NCBI GenBank assembly: GCA_902612125.1
Contig: CACMBV010000001.1
Location: forward strand, 62,001 to 126,000
Direction of reading: 5' to 3'
Length of the DNA stretch: 64,000 nucleotides
Source: an uncultured Verrucomicrobiota bacterium
Lineage (GTDB): Bacteria; Verrucomicrobiota; Verrucomicrobiia; Opitutales; Seribacteraceae
Made by a program: the position numbers and the translations under genes. Of this stretch, positions 8,795 to 18,391 are shown piece after piece (the first letter of the stretch is position 1; each line of letters opens with the position of its first letter). The notes under the pieces were generated by a model. The model saw only the letters and a program-made list of their open reading frames with translations. It was not told where the DNA came from and did no database searches.

Positions 8795-10999
8795 TTGCCT
8801 TGTTCTTACACGATCAATCTCAAATTAATCTTTCTTTGTATTAGTTGGATTTCAATCTTAGGTGAGGTTAAATCATCTGTAACAAAACCCAGTGAAATAG
8901 CAGTTCAAAGTAGGGGCTTGTACATAGGAAAGCCTACTTTTCAAGCTGTCTATGTGGATGAAGGACCAATCATTGACGGTAACCTGAATGATGAAGTTTG
9001 GCATCGAGCTATGCCCGCTGGTGATTTGCTTAAAACCTTCCCCGAGGATAATGCTTCAGGTACGCAATCAACGGAATTCCGGATTATTTACGACAAAGAA
9101 AATCTCTACATCGGAATCTGGTGTTTTCAAGACAACCCTGCTGACATCACCGCCAATGCCGGAAATTTAGCGGATGCCGGGAATGACGATCATGCACTTG
9201 TAATCCTGGATACTTTTCGTGACGAGAGAAATGCTTATGCCTTCATCGTTACACCCAATAGTCTAAAAGCTGACTTACTCATTGGCGATCAGGGAAGAAT
9301 GCAAAACATGGATTGGGATACAATCTGGGATGCCAAGTGTGGTATTCATAATTGGGGATGGGGTGCGGAAATTATGATTCCATTTAAATCGATTTCATTT
9401 GACGAAGATGCATCCACTTGGGGCATCAATTTAAGAAGAGTACTCAAAAAAAATGGAGAAGTTCAGGATTGGGCAAATGCCCGCTCAGGAGTAGATCCAG
9501 CCAACCCTGCACAGGCTGGCACTATTACCGGACTGAAAAACCTGAAACAGGGCCTTGGCTTGGATGTGCTTCCTTTCGTAACTGGAACCTACACGGATGA
9601 CCGAACCACGGGAAATGATGCATTCAAAGCTGATGGCGGGCTTGATTTGCGTTACAGAATCAATGCCAAGACCACCGCATACCTAAGTATTAATACTGAT
9701 TTTGCTGATGTCGAAGCCGATGTCCGACAATTCAATTTTACCCGATTCAATCAATCCTTTCCTGAAAAAAGAGATTTCTTTCTGGAAGACGCAGGAATGT
9801 TTCATTTCCCATCCGATGGGCTGAGTCCTTACTACAGTCGCAAGATTGGCTTAAGTGAAACAGGACAAATCGTACCCATTCACTTTGCGGCTAAAATTAC
9901 GAGCAACCAAAAGAATTACAATTTCGGACTTATGGATGTGTTAATTGACTCACCGGAAGGAGAACGAAATATTTTTGTCGGAAGAGTCCGCAAAAATCTC
10001 GAAAATGGATCCACCATCGGGTTACTCTCAACTTTTGGAGATCCCCGTTCCAATGAAGACGGCTACAGTGTGGGTACGGATTATCAATTCATCAATGGTG
10101 AGTTCATGGGTGACAAATCATTGGGAACCAAGGTATGGGCTCTTGGAACCGCGAACGAAGCCCAAACCGACTCGGAAACAAAGATTTCCTATGGAGCAGA
10201 AACCATTTTTAAAGGTCGAGAACTTACTCTGGTAGGAGCATATTCCGAAGTGCCCGAAAACTTCAATCCTCCGCTAGGTTATGTGATGCGGGACGATTAC
10301 AGAAAATATCGTTTTGCGGCATCTTATGTTCCAAGGCATGAAGATGTGGAGTGGCTTAATGTAAGTATACATGATTATGACCTCGAGATATACACGGACA
10401 CCGGAAACACGCTTTCGGATATAACACATACAATCACTCCGATTGAATTCATTTTAGAATCGGGAGACAACCTCGGTTATGAGATTGCCCATAAACTGGA
10501 TCGCCCCACTGAAACCTTTACCATCTTTGACACCTCGCTCCCCGCAGGAGAATACGAGGGGTTTTATCATAGGTTTTTCTTCAACTCTCATTCCAAACGA
10601 AAAGTAGTGAGCAGGCTTTCATACTTGTATAACGATGGTTTTCTTGCTCCCGGACAAAGATATGAAGCTGCTTTTGACTATCTCCCCATGAAAGAATTTA
10701 TGATCGGAGTTGGCTACACATCCACGATTCTAAACTGGAACCATGCACCCAAAACAGAACTAAATGTAGTTACCGGAACCTCCAGAATTAACTTCAACCC
10801 AGACTTGTCGATCAACAACCTCCTACAATATGACAATTTCAGTAAATCACTGGGAATAAACAGCAGACTTCAATGGGAATACAAACCGGGAGCCAGATTT
10901 TATTTTGTGGTGAATCAGACTTATCTTGATGAAAGAACAGGACTCACACTTCAAGGACTTGGTACAGCGGTCAAAATGGGCGGTATCTTCCGTTTCTAA
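8795..10999 (+). CDS. CBM9-like plus DUF5916 outer-membrane barrel protein
   Basis: 734 residues from a TTG start; the start is not certain, since no ATG gives a better signal peptide. After a hydrophobic export segment (about 8-25), residues about 50-235 form a CBM9-like beta-sandwich (IDGNLNDEVWHRA near 61). The rest matches DUF5916, with its diagnostic FPEKRDFFLEDAGMF block near 321-335 and repeated amphipathic strands. It ends in a terminal Phe, as expected for an outer-membrane barrel. The likely role is binding of a carbohydrate or other ligand at the outer membrane; no enzymatic residues are known for the family. It is monocistronic, with 143 bases before it and 134 after. Confidence 0.85.
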   Translation: MPCSYTINLKLIFLCISWISILGEVKSSVTKPSEIAVQSRGLYIGKPTFQAVYVDEGPIIDGNLNDEVWHRAMPAGDLLKTFPEDNASGTQSTEFRIIYDKENLYIGIWCFQDNPADITANAGNLADAGNDDHALVILDTFRDERNAYAFIVTPNSLKADLLIGDQGRMQNMDWDTIWDAKCGIHNWGWGAEIMIPFKSISFDEDASTWGINLRRVLKKNGEVQDWANARSGVDPANPAQAGTITGLKNLKQGLGLDVLPFVTGTYTDDRTTGNDAFKADGGLDLRYRINAKTTAYLSINTDFADVEADVRQFNFTRFNQSFPEKRDFFLEDAGMFHFPSDGLSPYYSRKIGLSETGQIVPIHFAAKITSNQKNYNFGLMDVLIDSPEGERNIFVGRVRKNLENGSTIGLLSTFGDPRSNEDGYSVGTDYQFINGEFMGDKSLGTKVWALGTANEAQTDSETKISYGAETIFKGRELTLVGAYSEVPENFNPPLGYVMRDDYRKYRFAASYVPRHEDVEWLNVSIHDYDLEIYTDTGNTLSDITHTITPIEFILESGDNLGYEIAHKLDRPTETFTIFDTSLPAGEYEGFYHRFFFNSHSKRKVVSRLSYLYNDGFLAPGQRYEAAFDYLPMKEFMIGVGYTSTILNWNHAPKTELNVVTGTSRINFNPDLSINNLLQYDNFSKSLGINSRLQWEYKPGARFYFVVNQTYLDERTGLTLQGLGTAVKMGGIFRF

Positions 11000-11133
11000 G
11001 ACTTTTAGATCGTAAATCACAAAGTATATTTTTCATAATTGGCCTTAGTTGATCATATTCCCAAGTACTTTACAGGAAATTAAAAGCTTTCCGATTGTAC
11101 TTAAGGGAAACGAGGATTAGGTTCCGTTCCCTT

Positions 11134-13146
11134 ATGCATCTGCTGGAGGAAATTACTGTAATCGCCACGGTCAGTGTGATTGTGACCCTGCTCCTTGGTC
11201 GTTTGAAACTCCCGGTGGTAGCCGGTCTCGTTCTATCCGGAGCACTGGTTGGGCCAAAAGCCTTGTCCCTTGCTCACGATCCTGAAGCCATTGAAGTCAT
11301 TGCTGAGGTCGGAGTCATCTTTCTTCTCTTTACCATCGGTCTGGAATTTTCACTATCCCGGCTGAAAAATATTTTCCGCCAGGTTGCCCTCGGAGGACTC
11401 TTACAGGTGGGAGTCACTACAATTGTTACTTCGCTGGTGTGCCTCGGTCTTGATCTCTCCTTTCCAGAGGCAGTTGTCTATGGATTTGTTTTTGCCCTTT
11501 CCAGTACCGCACTTGTGCTCAGAACCCTTGGTGAGAGAGGAGAATTGGATGCACCACACGGCCGCTTTATTGTGGGTACACTTATTTTCCAGGATCTTTG
11601 TATCGTGCCAATGGTGCTGATCGTACCTCTTCTGGCCAATGGATTGGACAAACCGGAAACTTGGCAGGCTATCATGTTTGCCCTTGGCAAAGCAGCTCTC
11701 GTCGTAGTCTTACTCTTCGCGACCTCCCGCAAGGTCATCCCATATCTTTTTCGTTGGGTAGATGCCAGTCGAAGTAATGAAGTCTTCATCCTTACCGTGT
11801 TATGCCTCTGTATTGGCACTGCCTATCTCACCTCCCTTACCGGTCTTTCTCTTGCCTTGGGAGCTTTTCTTGCGGGGATGATCGTGGCGGATACCGATTT
11901 TCGTCATCGTGCCATGGGTGATATCCTTCCATTGCGTGATGTGTTTGTCAGTTTCTTCTTTGTTTCCCTGGGTATGTTTTTCGATTTCCAGTTACTTGCA
12001 GAAAAGCCAATGGAAGTCGGGCTCCTGCTGCTGGCATTCATCGGGGGAAAAGGTCTCATTGCCATTCTTGCTGCCTCGTTCATGCGCTTCCCTCCCCGTG
12101 CCGCATGGCTGGCAGGCGTGGGACTGGCCCAGTTTGGGGAATTTGGATTCATCATTCTACAACTCGCCATCCAGGAAGGCGTGGTTGTTGAATCTGAAAT
12201 AGGAACCCTGCTCAACGCGGGTATTCTCAGCATGTTCCTTACTCCATTGCTTGTATACAAGGCACCCCACTTTACAGCTGGAGAGAGGGCACTAGACCCC
12301 CTTGCCAAACTATTACGGGCGAGAAGCGCGGAAGAACTGGAAGATCGAACCGTGGGTCACAGTGATCATGTGGTGGTTATCGGGTACGGCCTCGCGGGTA
12401 GACTCCTTACAAATAGTTTGAGCCGGCTAAAGATCGAAGCGGTTGCCCTCGAAATGAACTCGGACAATGTGGAACTTGGACGAAAACTGGGGGATCCCGT
12501 ATACTATGCCGATGCCACTAGTGAGGAAGCTCTGGGGCATGCACATGTGGAATCCTGCCGTGCCATTGTTATAATGATCAACGATAATCAGGCCATTGAG
12601 AGGGTCATCTCCACCATTGCACGTATGAAGGTGGAGGCACCTGTTTTCGTACGCACTCAATACATGCGTGAATCCGAGAAACTGTCCCATGAATTACCCG
12701 TCAATGTGGTCGCATCCGAGGTGGAAGGCGGACTGGAAATCCTCTCCCTTGTACTCAATCAGTTAAAGATTCCAAGAAACCTGATTGTTCGAGAAATCGA
12801 TCAGGCACGAGAGGAAACGATGCATACCGACCGAGAATATTCTTCAAGCCCTCTCCCATTGGAAGCCCACGCTGGGCTTAAGGATTTAAAGGTGGAAAAA
12901 CTAATCGTCACCGCAAGGAGCCAAGTCGCTGGTCAGTCACCCCGTAATCTTGATCTTGCTGAGTCCACGGGCATATCCATTCTTGCTGTTCGTCGGAAAG
13001 ATTCCTTATTGGTCCACAGGCTTGCTGATATTATCTTTGAACCTCAAGACTTGGTCTATTGCCTTGGAAACAAACAGGACATGCTAGTCGTAACTCCGTG
13101 GTTTGATGGAGACGAGGTAGTCCAAAAACCCGACGCACACGGGTAA
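11134..13146 (+). CDS. CPA2-family cation/proton antiporter with TrkA domains
   Basis: 670 residues from the ATG at 11134; a TTG 39 bases upstream is open but adds only charged residues. Residues 1-385 contain about twelve to thirteen helices of the Na+/H+ exchanger fold, with FTIGLEFSLSRLK near 68. Residues about 405-520 form a Rossmann TrkA-N domain (VVVIGYGLAGR), and about 575-660 form a TrkA-C domain. The layout is that of KefB/KefC-type potassium efflux systems and their relatives. It should exchange K+ or Na+ for protons in the inner membrane, gated by a nucleotide or glutathione-like ligand. No KefF/KefG partner is adjacent. Confidence 0.92.
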   Translation: MHLLEEITVIATVSVIVTLLLGRLKLPVVAGLVLSGALVGPKALSLAHDPEAIEVIAEVGVIFLLFTIGLEFSLSRLKNIFRQVALGGLLQVGVTTIVTSLVCLGLDLSFPEAVVYGFVFALSSTALVLRTLGERGELDAPHGRFIVGTLIFQDLCIVPMVLIVPLLANGLDKPETWQAIMFALGKAALVVVLLFATSRKVIPYLFRWVDASRSNEVFILTVLCLCIGTAYLTSLTGLSLALGAFLAGMIVADTDFRHRAMGDILPLRDVFVSFFFVSLGMFFDFQLLAEKPMEVGLLLLAFIGGKGLIAILAASFMRFPPRAAWLAGVGLAQFGEFGFIILQLAIQEGVVVESEIGTLLNAGILSMFLTPLLVYKAPHFTAGERALDPLAKLLRARSAEELEDRTVGHSDHVVVIGYGLAGRLLTNSLSRLKIEAVALEMNSDNVELGRKLGDPVYYADATSEEALGHAHVESCRAIVIMINDNQAIERVISTIARMKVEAPVFVRTQYMRESEKLSHELPVNVVASEVEGGLEILSLVLNQLKIPRNLIVREIDQAREETMHTDREYSSSPLPLEAHAGLKDLKVEKLIVTARSQVAGQSPRNLDLAESTGISILAVRRKDSLLVHRLADIIFEPQDLVYCLGNKQDMLVVTPWFDGDEVVQKPDAHG

Positions 13147-13175
13147 AAAACACAGAAAAGTAAAAATCGACGGGC

Positions 13176-13454
13176 TTATTCGTTGCCTCCAGTCATTGGC
13201 GGGACAAACTTGACAAACCTGAGCACCAGGTACGGAGTCACATTAAATAAAATCACCATGAGTTTGTAGTAACCCATCATGGTATAATGGATTTCATTAA
13301 AGCGATCATGCGGGATATCGAACCACCAGGTATGTATCTGAAATACAAATTCGTTGCCCAAGGAGAGAGCACCAATCCAATAGATTAGGAGCCCAATATT
13401 AATCACCGAGCACCAACCCAAAAATTTTCGGACATTCTCTTTAGTCAGACTCAT
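13176..13454 (-). CDS. DUF6868 small membrane protein
   Basis: 92 residues from the ATG at 13454; a longer frame upstream would overlap the propeller gene and adds no conserved sequence. There are two hydrophobic segments (about 13-33 and 62-85) with a central HTWWFDIPHDRFNEIHY stretch. This WF...FD.IHY pattern is the hallmark of the DUF6868 family as I know it. Function is unknown. It starts 13 bases after the stop of the PQQ-like propeller gene, so the two are probably cotranscribed. Confidence 0.75.
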   Translation of the reverse strand: MSLTKENVRKFLGWCSVINIGLLIYWIGALSLGNEFVFQIHTWWFDIPHDRFNEIHYTMMGYYKLMVILFNVTPYLVLRFVKFVPPMTGGNE

Positions 13455-13467
13455 AATTGATTTCTTA

Positions 13468-14808
13468 TCATTCTCTTTCGATACAGTAGAGAAATTTATG
13501 TCCACGCAAAAAGAGTTGATCACCTACTACTGCAGGTGAGGCGTCAAAGCGGTCGGACAAGGTATTTGTGGTAACCAAGTCAAATTTCCCCGTTCTTTTT
13601 AGCACCGCCGTCTTACCGTAGCGCCCAACAACATAAATATGATTACCTGCTCCAACTAGAGAAGCATAGACATTTGACAATCCGGGTAATCGGGTTCGTT
13701 CCATGAGAACCTTACCGGTTTTTGCATCGACACAGGAAAGAATGGCCTGGTTGGACTGGGTGAAATAAAGAAGTCCATCATACAATATGGGAGACGGGAC
13801 ATAAGGGGTGCCCAATTCTCTCCTCCAGAGGATGTTTTCGGATTGATCCCCTTTGCCCGAAATGGGAACCGCGAGTGAAGAAAAACCTTGGTATCCGGTC
13901 ATGCAATAGGCTATGCCATCCTCAACGATTGGGCACGGAATCGCATTATCAGTCAGGCCCGAGCATTCCCAGATAATGTTTCCAGTTTCAAGATCATAAC
14001 TGATCACCTTGCCGGGAGTATTGCGATTCCCGGCTTCCGGTCTTGATGCAGTGCTAATGACCTGGACTTTTCCTTCATGCTCAATGACTGCAGGCGTGGC
14101 CCAACCGTTGCGGGTGTTCCGATTTTTCACCCAGATGGTTTCTCCATTTTTTGCATTCAAAACCTGTATTGTCGACTGTCCTCGATTGTCCCTGAGAATA
14201 ACCAATTTGTCCTTATACAAAACCGGAGAACACCCCTCCCCCAGGCTTGCTCCAATCTTGACCTCACCTAAGTTGCGCTCCCAAACCTTATTACCTTCCA
14301 AGTCATAACAGAACAATCCTGCCGACCCAAACCAGCAATAGAGCAGCTTACCATCGGTGGTGGGAGATGCTGAAGCGTAGTTATTATCCCGGTGAGTGCC
14401 CTCATGTGGAATTAAGCGGGTAGCCAACCTTCTCCATAACTCTTTACCATTTTTGCGATCGAGACAAATAACAAGAAACTTAAACTCAGTATTCGGGTGA
14501 GTGATGTCAAAGACTCTCTTCGGTTGATCTTCCGGACGAGGCAGGGAGGGATCCACTTTCCCCGTATCAACCACGGACAAAAGAAAGATTTTATCCTTCC
14601 AAATAATCGGAGTAGATGCACCTGCACCATCAATTGGCACTTTCCATCGGACATTTTTTTTCTCGCTCCAATGGGTGGGTGGTTTCGCCGAAGGCACGAC
14701 TCCGCTTGCACTGGGTCCGCGCCAATGAGCCCAGTTACAATTATCTGCTTTTAGAACTAGAGGTTTTAATAAAACAAATAAAGATATTATAAGAATTTTA
14801 ACCAACAT
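13468..14808 (-). CDS. Exported PQQ-like beta-propeller protein
   Basis: 446 residues with a signal peptide (about 1-21) and then a WAHWRGPSASG opening, typical of planctomycete-verrucomicrobial PQQ-like propellers. Repeated blade motifs of the type 'DxxxGxxxW' recur (for example LDRKNGKELWRR, YDLEGNKVWER, LNAKNGETIWVK, YDLETGNIIWE and VDAKTGKVLMER). Six to eight blades fit the length. Such proteins either bind PQQ as dehydrogenases or act as scaffolds; no PQQ-ligand set is clear here. It is followed closely by the DUF6868 gene and preceded by two sulfatases on the same strand. Confidence 0.85.
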   Translation of the reverse strand: MLVKILIISLFVLLKPLVLKADNCNWAHWRGPSASGVVPSAKPPTHWSEKKNVRWKVPIDGAGASTPIIWKDKIFLLSVVDTGKVDPSLPRPEDQPKRVFDITHPNTEFKFLVICLDRKNGKELWRRLATRLIPHEGTHRDNNYASASPTTDGKLLYCWFGSAGLFCYDLEGNKVWERNLGEVKIGASLGEGCSPVLYKDKLVILRDNRGQSTIQVLNAKNGETIWVKNRNTRNGWATPAVIEHEGKVQVISTASRPEAGNRNTPGKVISYDLETGNIIWECSGLTDNAIPCPIVEDGIAYCMTGYQGFSSLAVPISGKGDQSENILWRRELGTPYVPSPILYDGLLYFTQSNQAILSCVDAKTGKVLMERTRLPGLSNVYASLVGAGNHIYVVGRYGKTAVLKRTGKFDLVTTNTLSDRFDASPAVVGDQLFLRGHKFLYCIERE

Positions 14809-14837
14809 AGTTTTGGGATTAACCTCCTAATAAGAAT

Positions 14838-16145
14838 CTATTTCTTATCCTTCCCAGTATACTTACCATCATCTTTTTGACTACGGGGCTCACGGTATCC
14901 AATGGTGATATATTTCTTCATTCTCGCGGCAATCTCAGGATGTTTGGATGACAGATCCTTCTTTTCTTCAATATCCTTACTTAAATCATAAAGGTACAGA
15001 TGACCGCCCTTACCAATCCCCTTCCATTTGCCTGAACGCACTGCCCTTACCCCGTATTGCCAAAACATATATTCATGCTGCTTTTGCACCCCCTTATCTA
15101 GCAATGTGGGAAGAATGGAAATACCATCAATATCCTCGGGCATTTCAGTGGAAACACCACCAATCTCGGCAAAGGTGGGCATAACATCAGGAAAATACCA
15201 AGGGTGACTACTTACCCTCCCCGCTTTTATTTTACCAGGCCAGCGAACTACCATGGGGACCCGTATGCCACCCTCATTCAATGATCTCTTCTTTCCCTGC
15301 ATTATCCCGGAGGAATTGTGGATCCCATCAAACCGCTTGGCCGCCCCATTATCGGAAGTAAAAAACATCAGTGTATTTTGATATATTCCAAGTTTCTTGA
15401 GGAGTGCAGTGATTTCTCCAACATGCCGGTCCATCATGGTATCCATGGCCGCGGCAACCCTCGCGTCATGAGGCCAGGGTTTGTCCTTATATATTTTCCA
15501 CGCCGGTTCGTCCTCGGGAATCTGGTAAGCGGCATGGGGTGGTGTCCAAGGGCAATAGAGAAAGAAAGGCTTATCCTTATTATTCTTTATGAACTTGATG
15601 GTTTCATCGAAGATCGCGTGATGCGTATAACGACCGTCTAAATCAACCTTTTTACTGTTTCGAAAAAGATGAGTGTAATAAGTGTGTGCATGCCACTGGT
15701 TGTAATAACCGTAAAAAAGATCAAACCCCTGCCGTTCGGCCGCTCCGTCTTTGCCTTGATTACCCAGCCCCCATTTACCGAAACCACCCGTCACATAACC
15801 TGCTTTTTTGAGGACTTCAGCCACGGTGATATCTTCGGGGAAAAGTGGGATTCCTCCGGAATTCCCGCGAACTGGCGTATGTCCCTTATGGTAACCGGTC
15901 ATTAGGGTACTTCGAGCGGATGCGCAAACGGTGTCCCCGGAATAACAATCAGTAAAGCGGATACCCTCCTTGGCCATACGATCGATGTTGGGAGTGCTGA
16001 TCGTCTTACTGCCATAACAACCGAGATCATGATAACCCATGTCATCGACCATGATAAATATGATATTGGGAAACTTGGCAGTTAACTGAATTCCAAAGAC
16101 AAATAATAATATTACAAATGCAAATAAAGTAGGTAAGAATTTCAT
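14838..16145 (-). CDS. Type I sulfatase with CASAR active site
   Basis: 435 residues; the signal peptide ends near 22, so the enzyme is exported. Metal-binding DD is at 34-35. The modification site reads C74-A-S-A-R, with Ser where the classical motif has Pro. The catalytic-lysine block reads GKWGLG instead of GKWHLG, so Gly replaces the usual His. Both variants are known to me from galactan/GalNAc-type arylsulfatases of this phylum group. The C-terminal metal block is TSDNGAAK. The HAHTYYTH stretch near 160 is also characteristic. It needs a formylglycine-generating maturase. The neighbour downstream is the propeller gene, and a second sulfatase lies upstream in the same direction. Confidence 0.92.
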   Translation of the reverse strand: MKFLPTLFAFVILLFVFGIQLTAKFPNIIFIMVDDMGYHDLGCYGSKTISTPNIDRMAKEGIRFTDCYSGDTVCASARSTLMTGYHKGHTPVRGNSGGIPLFPEDITVAEVLKKAGYVTGGFGKWGLGNQGKDGAAERQGFDLFYGYYNQWHAHTYYTHLFRNSKKVDLDGRYTHHAIFDETIKFIKNNKDKPFFLYCPWTPPHAAYQIPEDEPAWKIYKDKPWPHDARVAAAMDTMMDRHVGEITALLKKLGIYQNTLMFFTSDNGAAKRFDGIHNSSGIMQGKKRSLNEGGIRVPMVVRWPGKIKAGRVSSHPWYFPDVMPTFAEIGGVSTEMPEDIDGISILPTLLDKGVQKQHEYMFWQYGVRAVRSGKWKGIGKGGHLYLYDLSKDIEEKKDLSSKHPEIAARMKKYITIGYREPRSQKDDGKYTGKDKK

Positions 16146-16175
16146 AATAAGTTTTGAATTAATTTTATAAAAAAT

Positions 16176-17663
16176 TTACTTCCCTTCTTTCCACCACTTT
16201 TTCATCTGGGCGATATTTGACTTAATTTCCTCAAGACGATCTCCTCTTCCTCTGTTTGCGAGTCCATCCAGATAAACTTTCATGTCACTGTCGTACATTT
16301 TCATGGATTCCACATTCTGACCGAGGTCGCCTGTTTCACGAATCCATTGATTTAGGCCTTTTCTCATTTTTTGAAGAGTTTTTAAGTGATCTGGATCATC
16401 TGCCAAATTGTTCAACTCCCATGGGTCGTTTTTTAAATCATAGAGTTCTTCTTTGGCCCGCTCGGGAGAAAGCAAAAGTTCCTGCTGTACTTGATTGAGT
16501 TTCCCCTTCTCTCCCCAATCCCGAATAGCTACATAGATTTCTTTGTTATCCTTGTAAGCACACGGCTGTAAATGCGGACGCGCAGGGTATCCATTTCGAA
16601 TATATTTGAATTCCAATGAGCGAACCGCCCGGATGCGATCATAGGTCTCATCGCACCGGTCTCTGGCACTTACCGCAAATTTCCGTTTGACCGCTTTAGG
16701 TCCAAACAGAGTCCTTGCTTCCATATACTTGGGTATTTCAATACCAGCGAAATAGAGAGAGGTGGCAGCCAGATCGATATGCAACACTGGTTCATTTCTT
16801 ACCGTTCCACCTTTGACCCGATTAGGAGCATGAACAAAGAAAGGAATCATCATGCCCTCGTCATAACAAAACTGTTTACCGCGTGCATGACTGACGCCAT
16901 GATCCGTGATGAAAAAGATTACCGTATTTTCAAACTCCCCTTCCCTTTTTAAACGATCAACAATTTGACCAACCTGAAAATCCATCAAACTGAAGGTATC
17001 CAGATAAGCCGCCCAGTCTTCGAGAACCACTGGGTGACGAGGATAATACGGAGGCAGAACCACTTTGGACACATCAACATGAGGAATATCTTTGGAGGCA
17101 CGGGCCTGTGAGCGGGCCTTCCCACCACTGAGGCATATCTTGGCGAAGAAAGGTTGCCCCTGCTTTCGTCCTGACCATTCGGGAGCATCAAAAACGCTGG
17201 GATCCCATTGGAAATTATAATCCGATTTCCCCAGTCTGTTTTTCTGTTTTGGACTGGCGTTGCCTGCGGCCTGCCCATTTGAACCTAAACATGTGTAGTA
17301 ACCCGCGTCTTTAAATAATTCAGGGATTAATTTGATATGATTAGGAATGTTGATCTTAGCTACACCCCGACCACTACGATGGTGATGTGCCCCAATACTT
17401 GTCTGGAACATACCGGTAATCAACGCTGATCGGGCAGTCGAGCAGACGGGTGCGGTGACGGATGCATTGGTAAATCGGACTCCATTTTCCGCTAATTCAT
17501 CAAGTACCGGAGTATGTACTAATTTTTCTCCGTTAAAACCGTAGTGCTTTGATTGGTCTTCAACGACCAACCAAAGAATATTGGGTCGATTTTCCTTAGC
17601 GCTTAAAAAACAGAAACTTGAAAAGATTGATGAGAAGAAGAATAAAATTAAGACGGACTTCAT
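16176..17663 (-). CDS. Type I sulfatase, heparan N-sulfatase-like group, CSTAR site
   Basis: 495 residues from the ATG at 17663. A TTG 33 bases upstream would overlap the HAD gene by 11 bases and add a charged lead, so the ATG is preferred. The signal peptide covers about 1-22. The modification site is C74-S-T-A-R, with Thr in place of Pro. The first metal block reads VVEDQS, with Glu for one Asp. There is no GKWHLG block; GKSDYNFQWD stands in its place. This set, with TSIGAHHHRSGRG after the active site, marks the sulfamidase-like group of sulfatases. The second metal block is FITDHGVSH. Actual substrate (N-sulfo or O-sulfo groups) is not decidable. Confidence 0.9.
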   Translation of the reverse strand: MKSVLILFFFSSIFSSFCFLSAKENRPNILWLVVEDQSKHYGFNGEKLVHTPVLDELAENGVRFTNASVTAPVCSTARSALITGMFQTSIGAHHHRSGRGVAKINIPNHIKLIPELFKDAGYYTCLGSNGQAAGNASPKQKNRLGKSDYNFQWDPSVFDAPEWSGRKQGQPFFAKICLSGGKARSQARASKDIPHVDVSKVVLPPYYPRHPVVLEDWAAYLDTFSLMDFQVGQIVDRLKREGEFENTVIFFITDHGVSHARGKQFCYDEGMMIPFFVHAPNRVKGGTVRNEPVLHIDLAATSLYFAGIEIPKYMEARTLFGPKAVKRKFAVSARDRCDETYDRIRAVRSLEFKYIRNGYPARPHLQPCAYKDNKEIYVAIRDWGEKGKLNQVQQELLLSPERAKEELYDLKNDPWELNNLADDPDHLKTLQKMRKGLNQWIRETGDLGQNVESMKMYDSDMKVYLDGLANRGRGDRLEEIKSNIAQMKKWWKEGK

Positions 17664-17685
17664 GATCCTGATCTTAATTTCAACT

Positions 17686-18363
17686 TTAACCTTCAAACAA
17701 GTTTATAAGATCTTCTAAGGTCACTTCTTCTAGGGAGTGAAGATGCCACTCTGCATCCCGAAGACTGGAAGGATCATGAATGGCGGTGATTCCCAAAACT
17801 CTCAAGCCCGCATTTTTAGCAGAAGAGACCCCATTCGGAGAGTCATCAATTGCCAGACAATTTTGGGGATGAACTCCGAGACCATCGACTGCCTTTGCAT
17901 AGGTAGCCGGATCGGGCTTCGGTTTTGGAACATCATCACTGGACACGATGGATTGAAAAACTCCCTTAAGTCTGCCATCGGCAAGCACCTCAAAAGCCGC
18001 TTTTACATCGGACCTTCTTGAACCGGTAGCCAGTCCAACCGGGAGCCTCTCCGCAACTGAACAAACGAGCTCAACCGCTCCCGGCATAGCCTTTGCACTT
18101 TCACTAACCAATCTACGATAGGCTACAGCTTTCTTTCTCGACCATACCTGAAATAAGGATTCGTCATATTCAATCCCGGAAAGTTCAGCCAGGCGTCCCA
18201 TGGCAAAGCGTTCATCCCCACCGGTACACTTACTTAGGAAAGTTTCAAAAGATTGATCCATCTCATCTCCCATGGCCTCGCAAATCGCTTGATAATGAGT
18301 GGGTTCACTTTCAATGATTACACCATCCATATCAAAGACGACGCCCTTTAATTTGGTCGTCAT
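17686..18363 (-). CDS. HAD phosphatase, beta-phosphoglucomutase-like
   Basis: 225 residues, cytoplasmic. The HAD motif I is DMDGV with nucleophile D11 and acid D13. Motif II is ATGSRR near 114, motif III the Lys in DVPKPKPDP near 146, and motif IV IDDSPNG near 170. The helical cap between motifs I and II is the C1 type of beta-phosphoglucomutase and sugar-phosphate phosphatases. It sits between a sulfatase and the DUF1501 gene on the same strand with short gaps, and probably processes a sugar phosphate. Phosphatase versus mutase cannot be separated by eye. Confidence 0.9.
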   Translation of the reverse strand: MTTKLKGVVFDMDGVIIESEPTHYQAICEAMGDEMDQSFETFLSKCTGGDERFAMGRLAELSGIEYDESLFQVWSRKKAVAYRRLVSESAKAMPGAVELVCSVAERLPVGLATGSRRSDVKAAFEVLADGRLKGVFQSIVSSDDVPKPKPDPATYAKAVDGLGVHPQNCLAIDDSPNGVSSAKNAGLRVLGITAIHDPSSLRDAEWHLHSLEEVTLEDLINLFEG

Positions 18364-18391
18364 ATGATTAGGAGATCAAACTTGAAAACCC

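Noticed and set aside
17664-17696. An earlier TTG start for the sulfatase ending at 16176
   Set aside because: It overlaps the HAD gene and adds a charged lead before the signal peptide. The ATG at 17663 gives a normal signal sequence.
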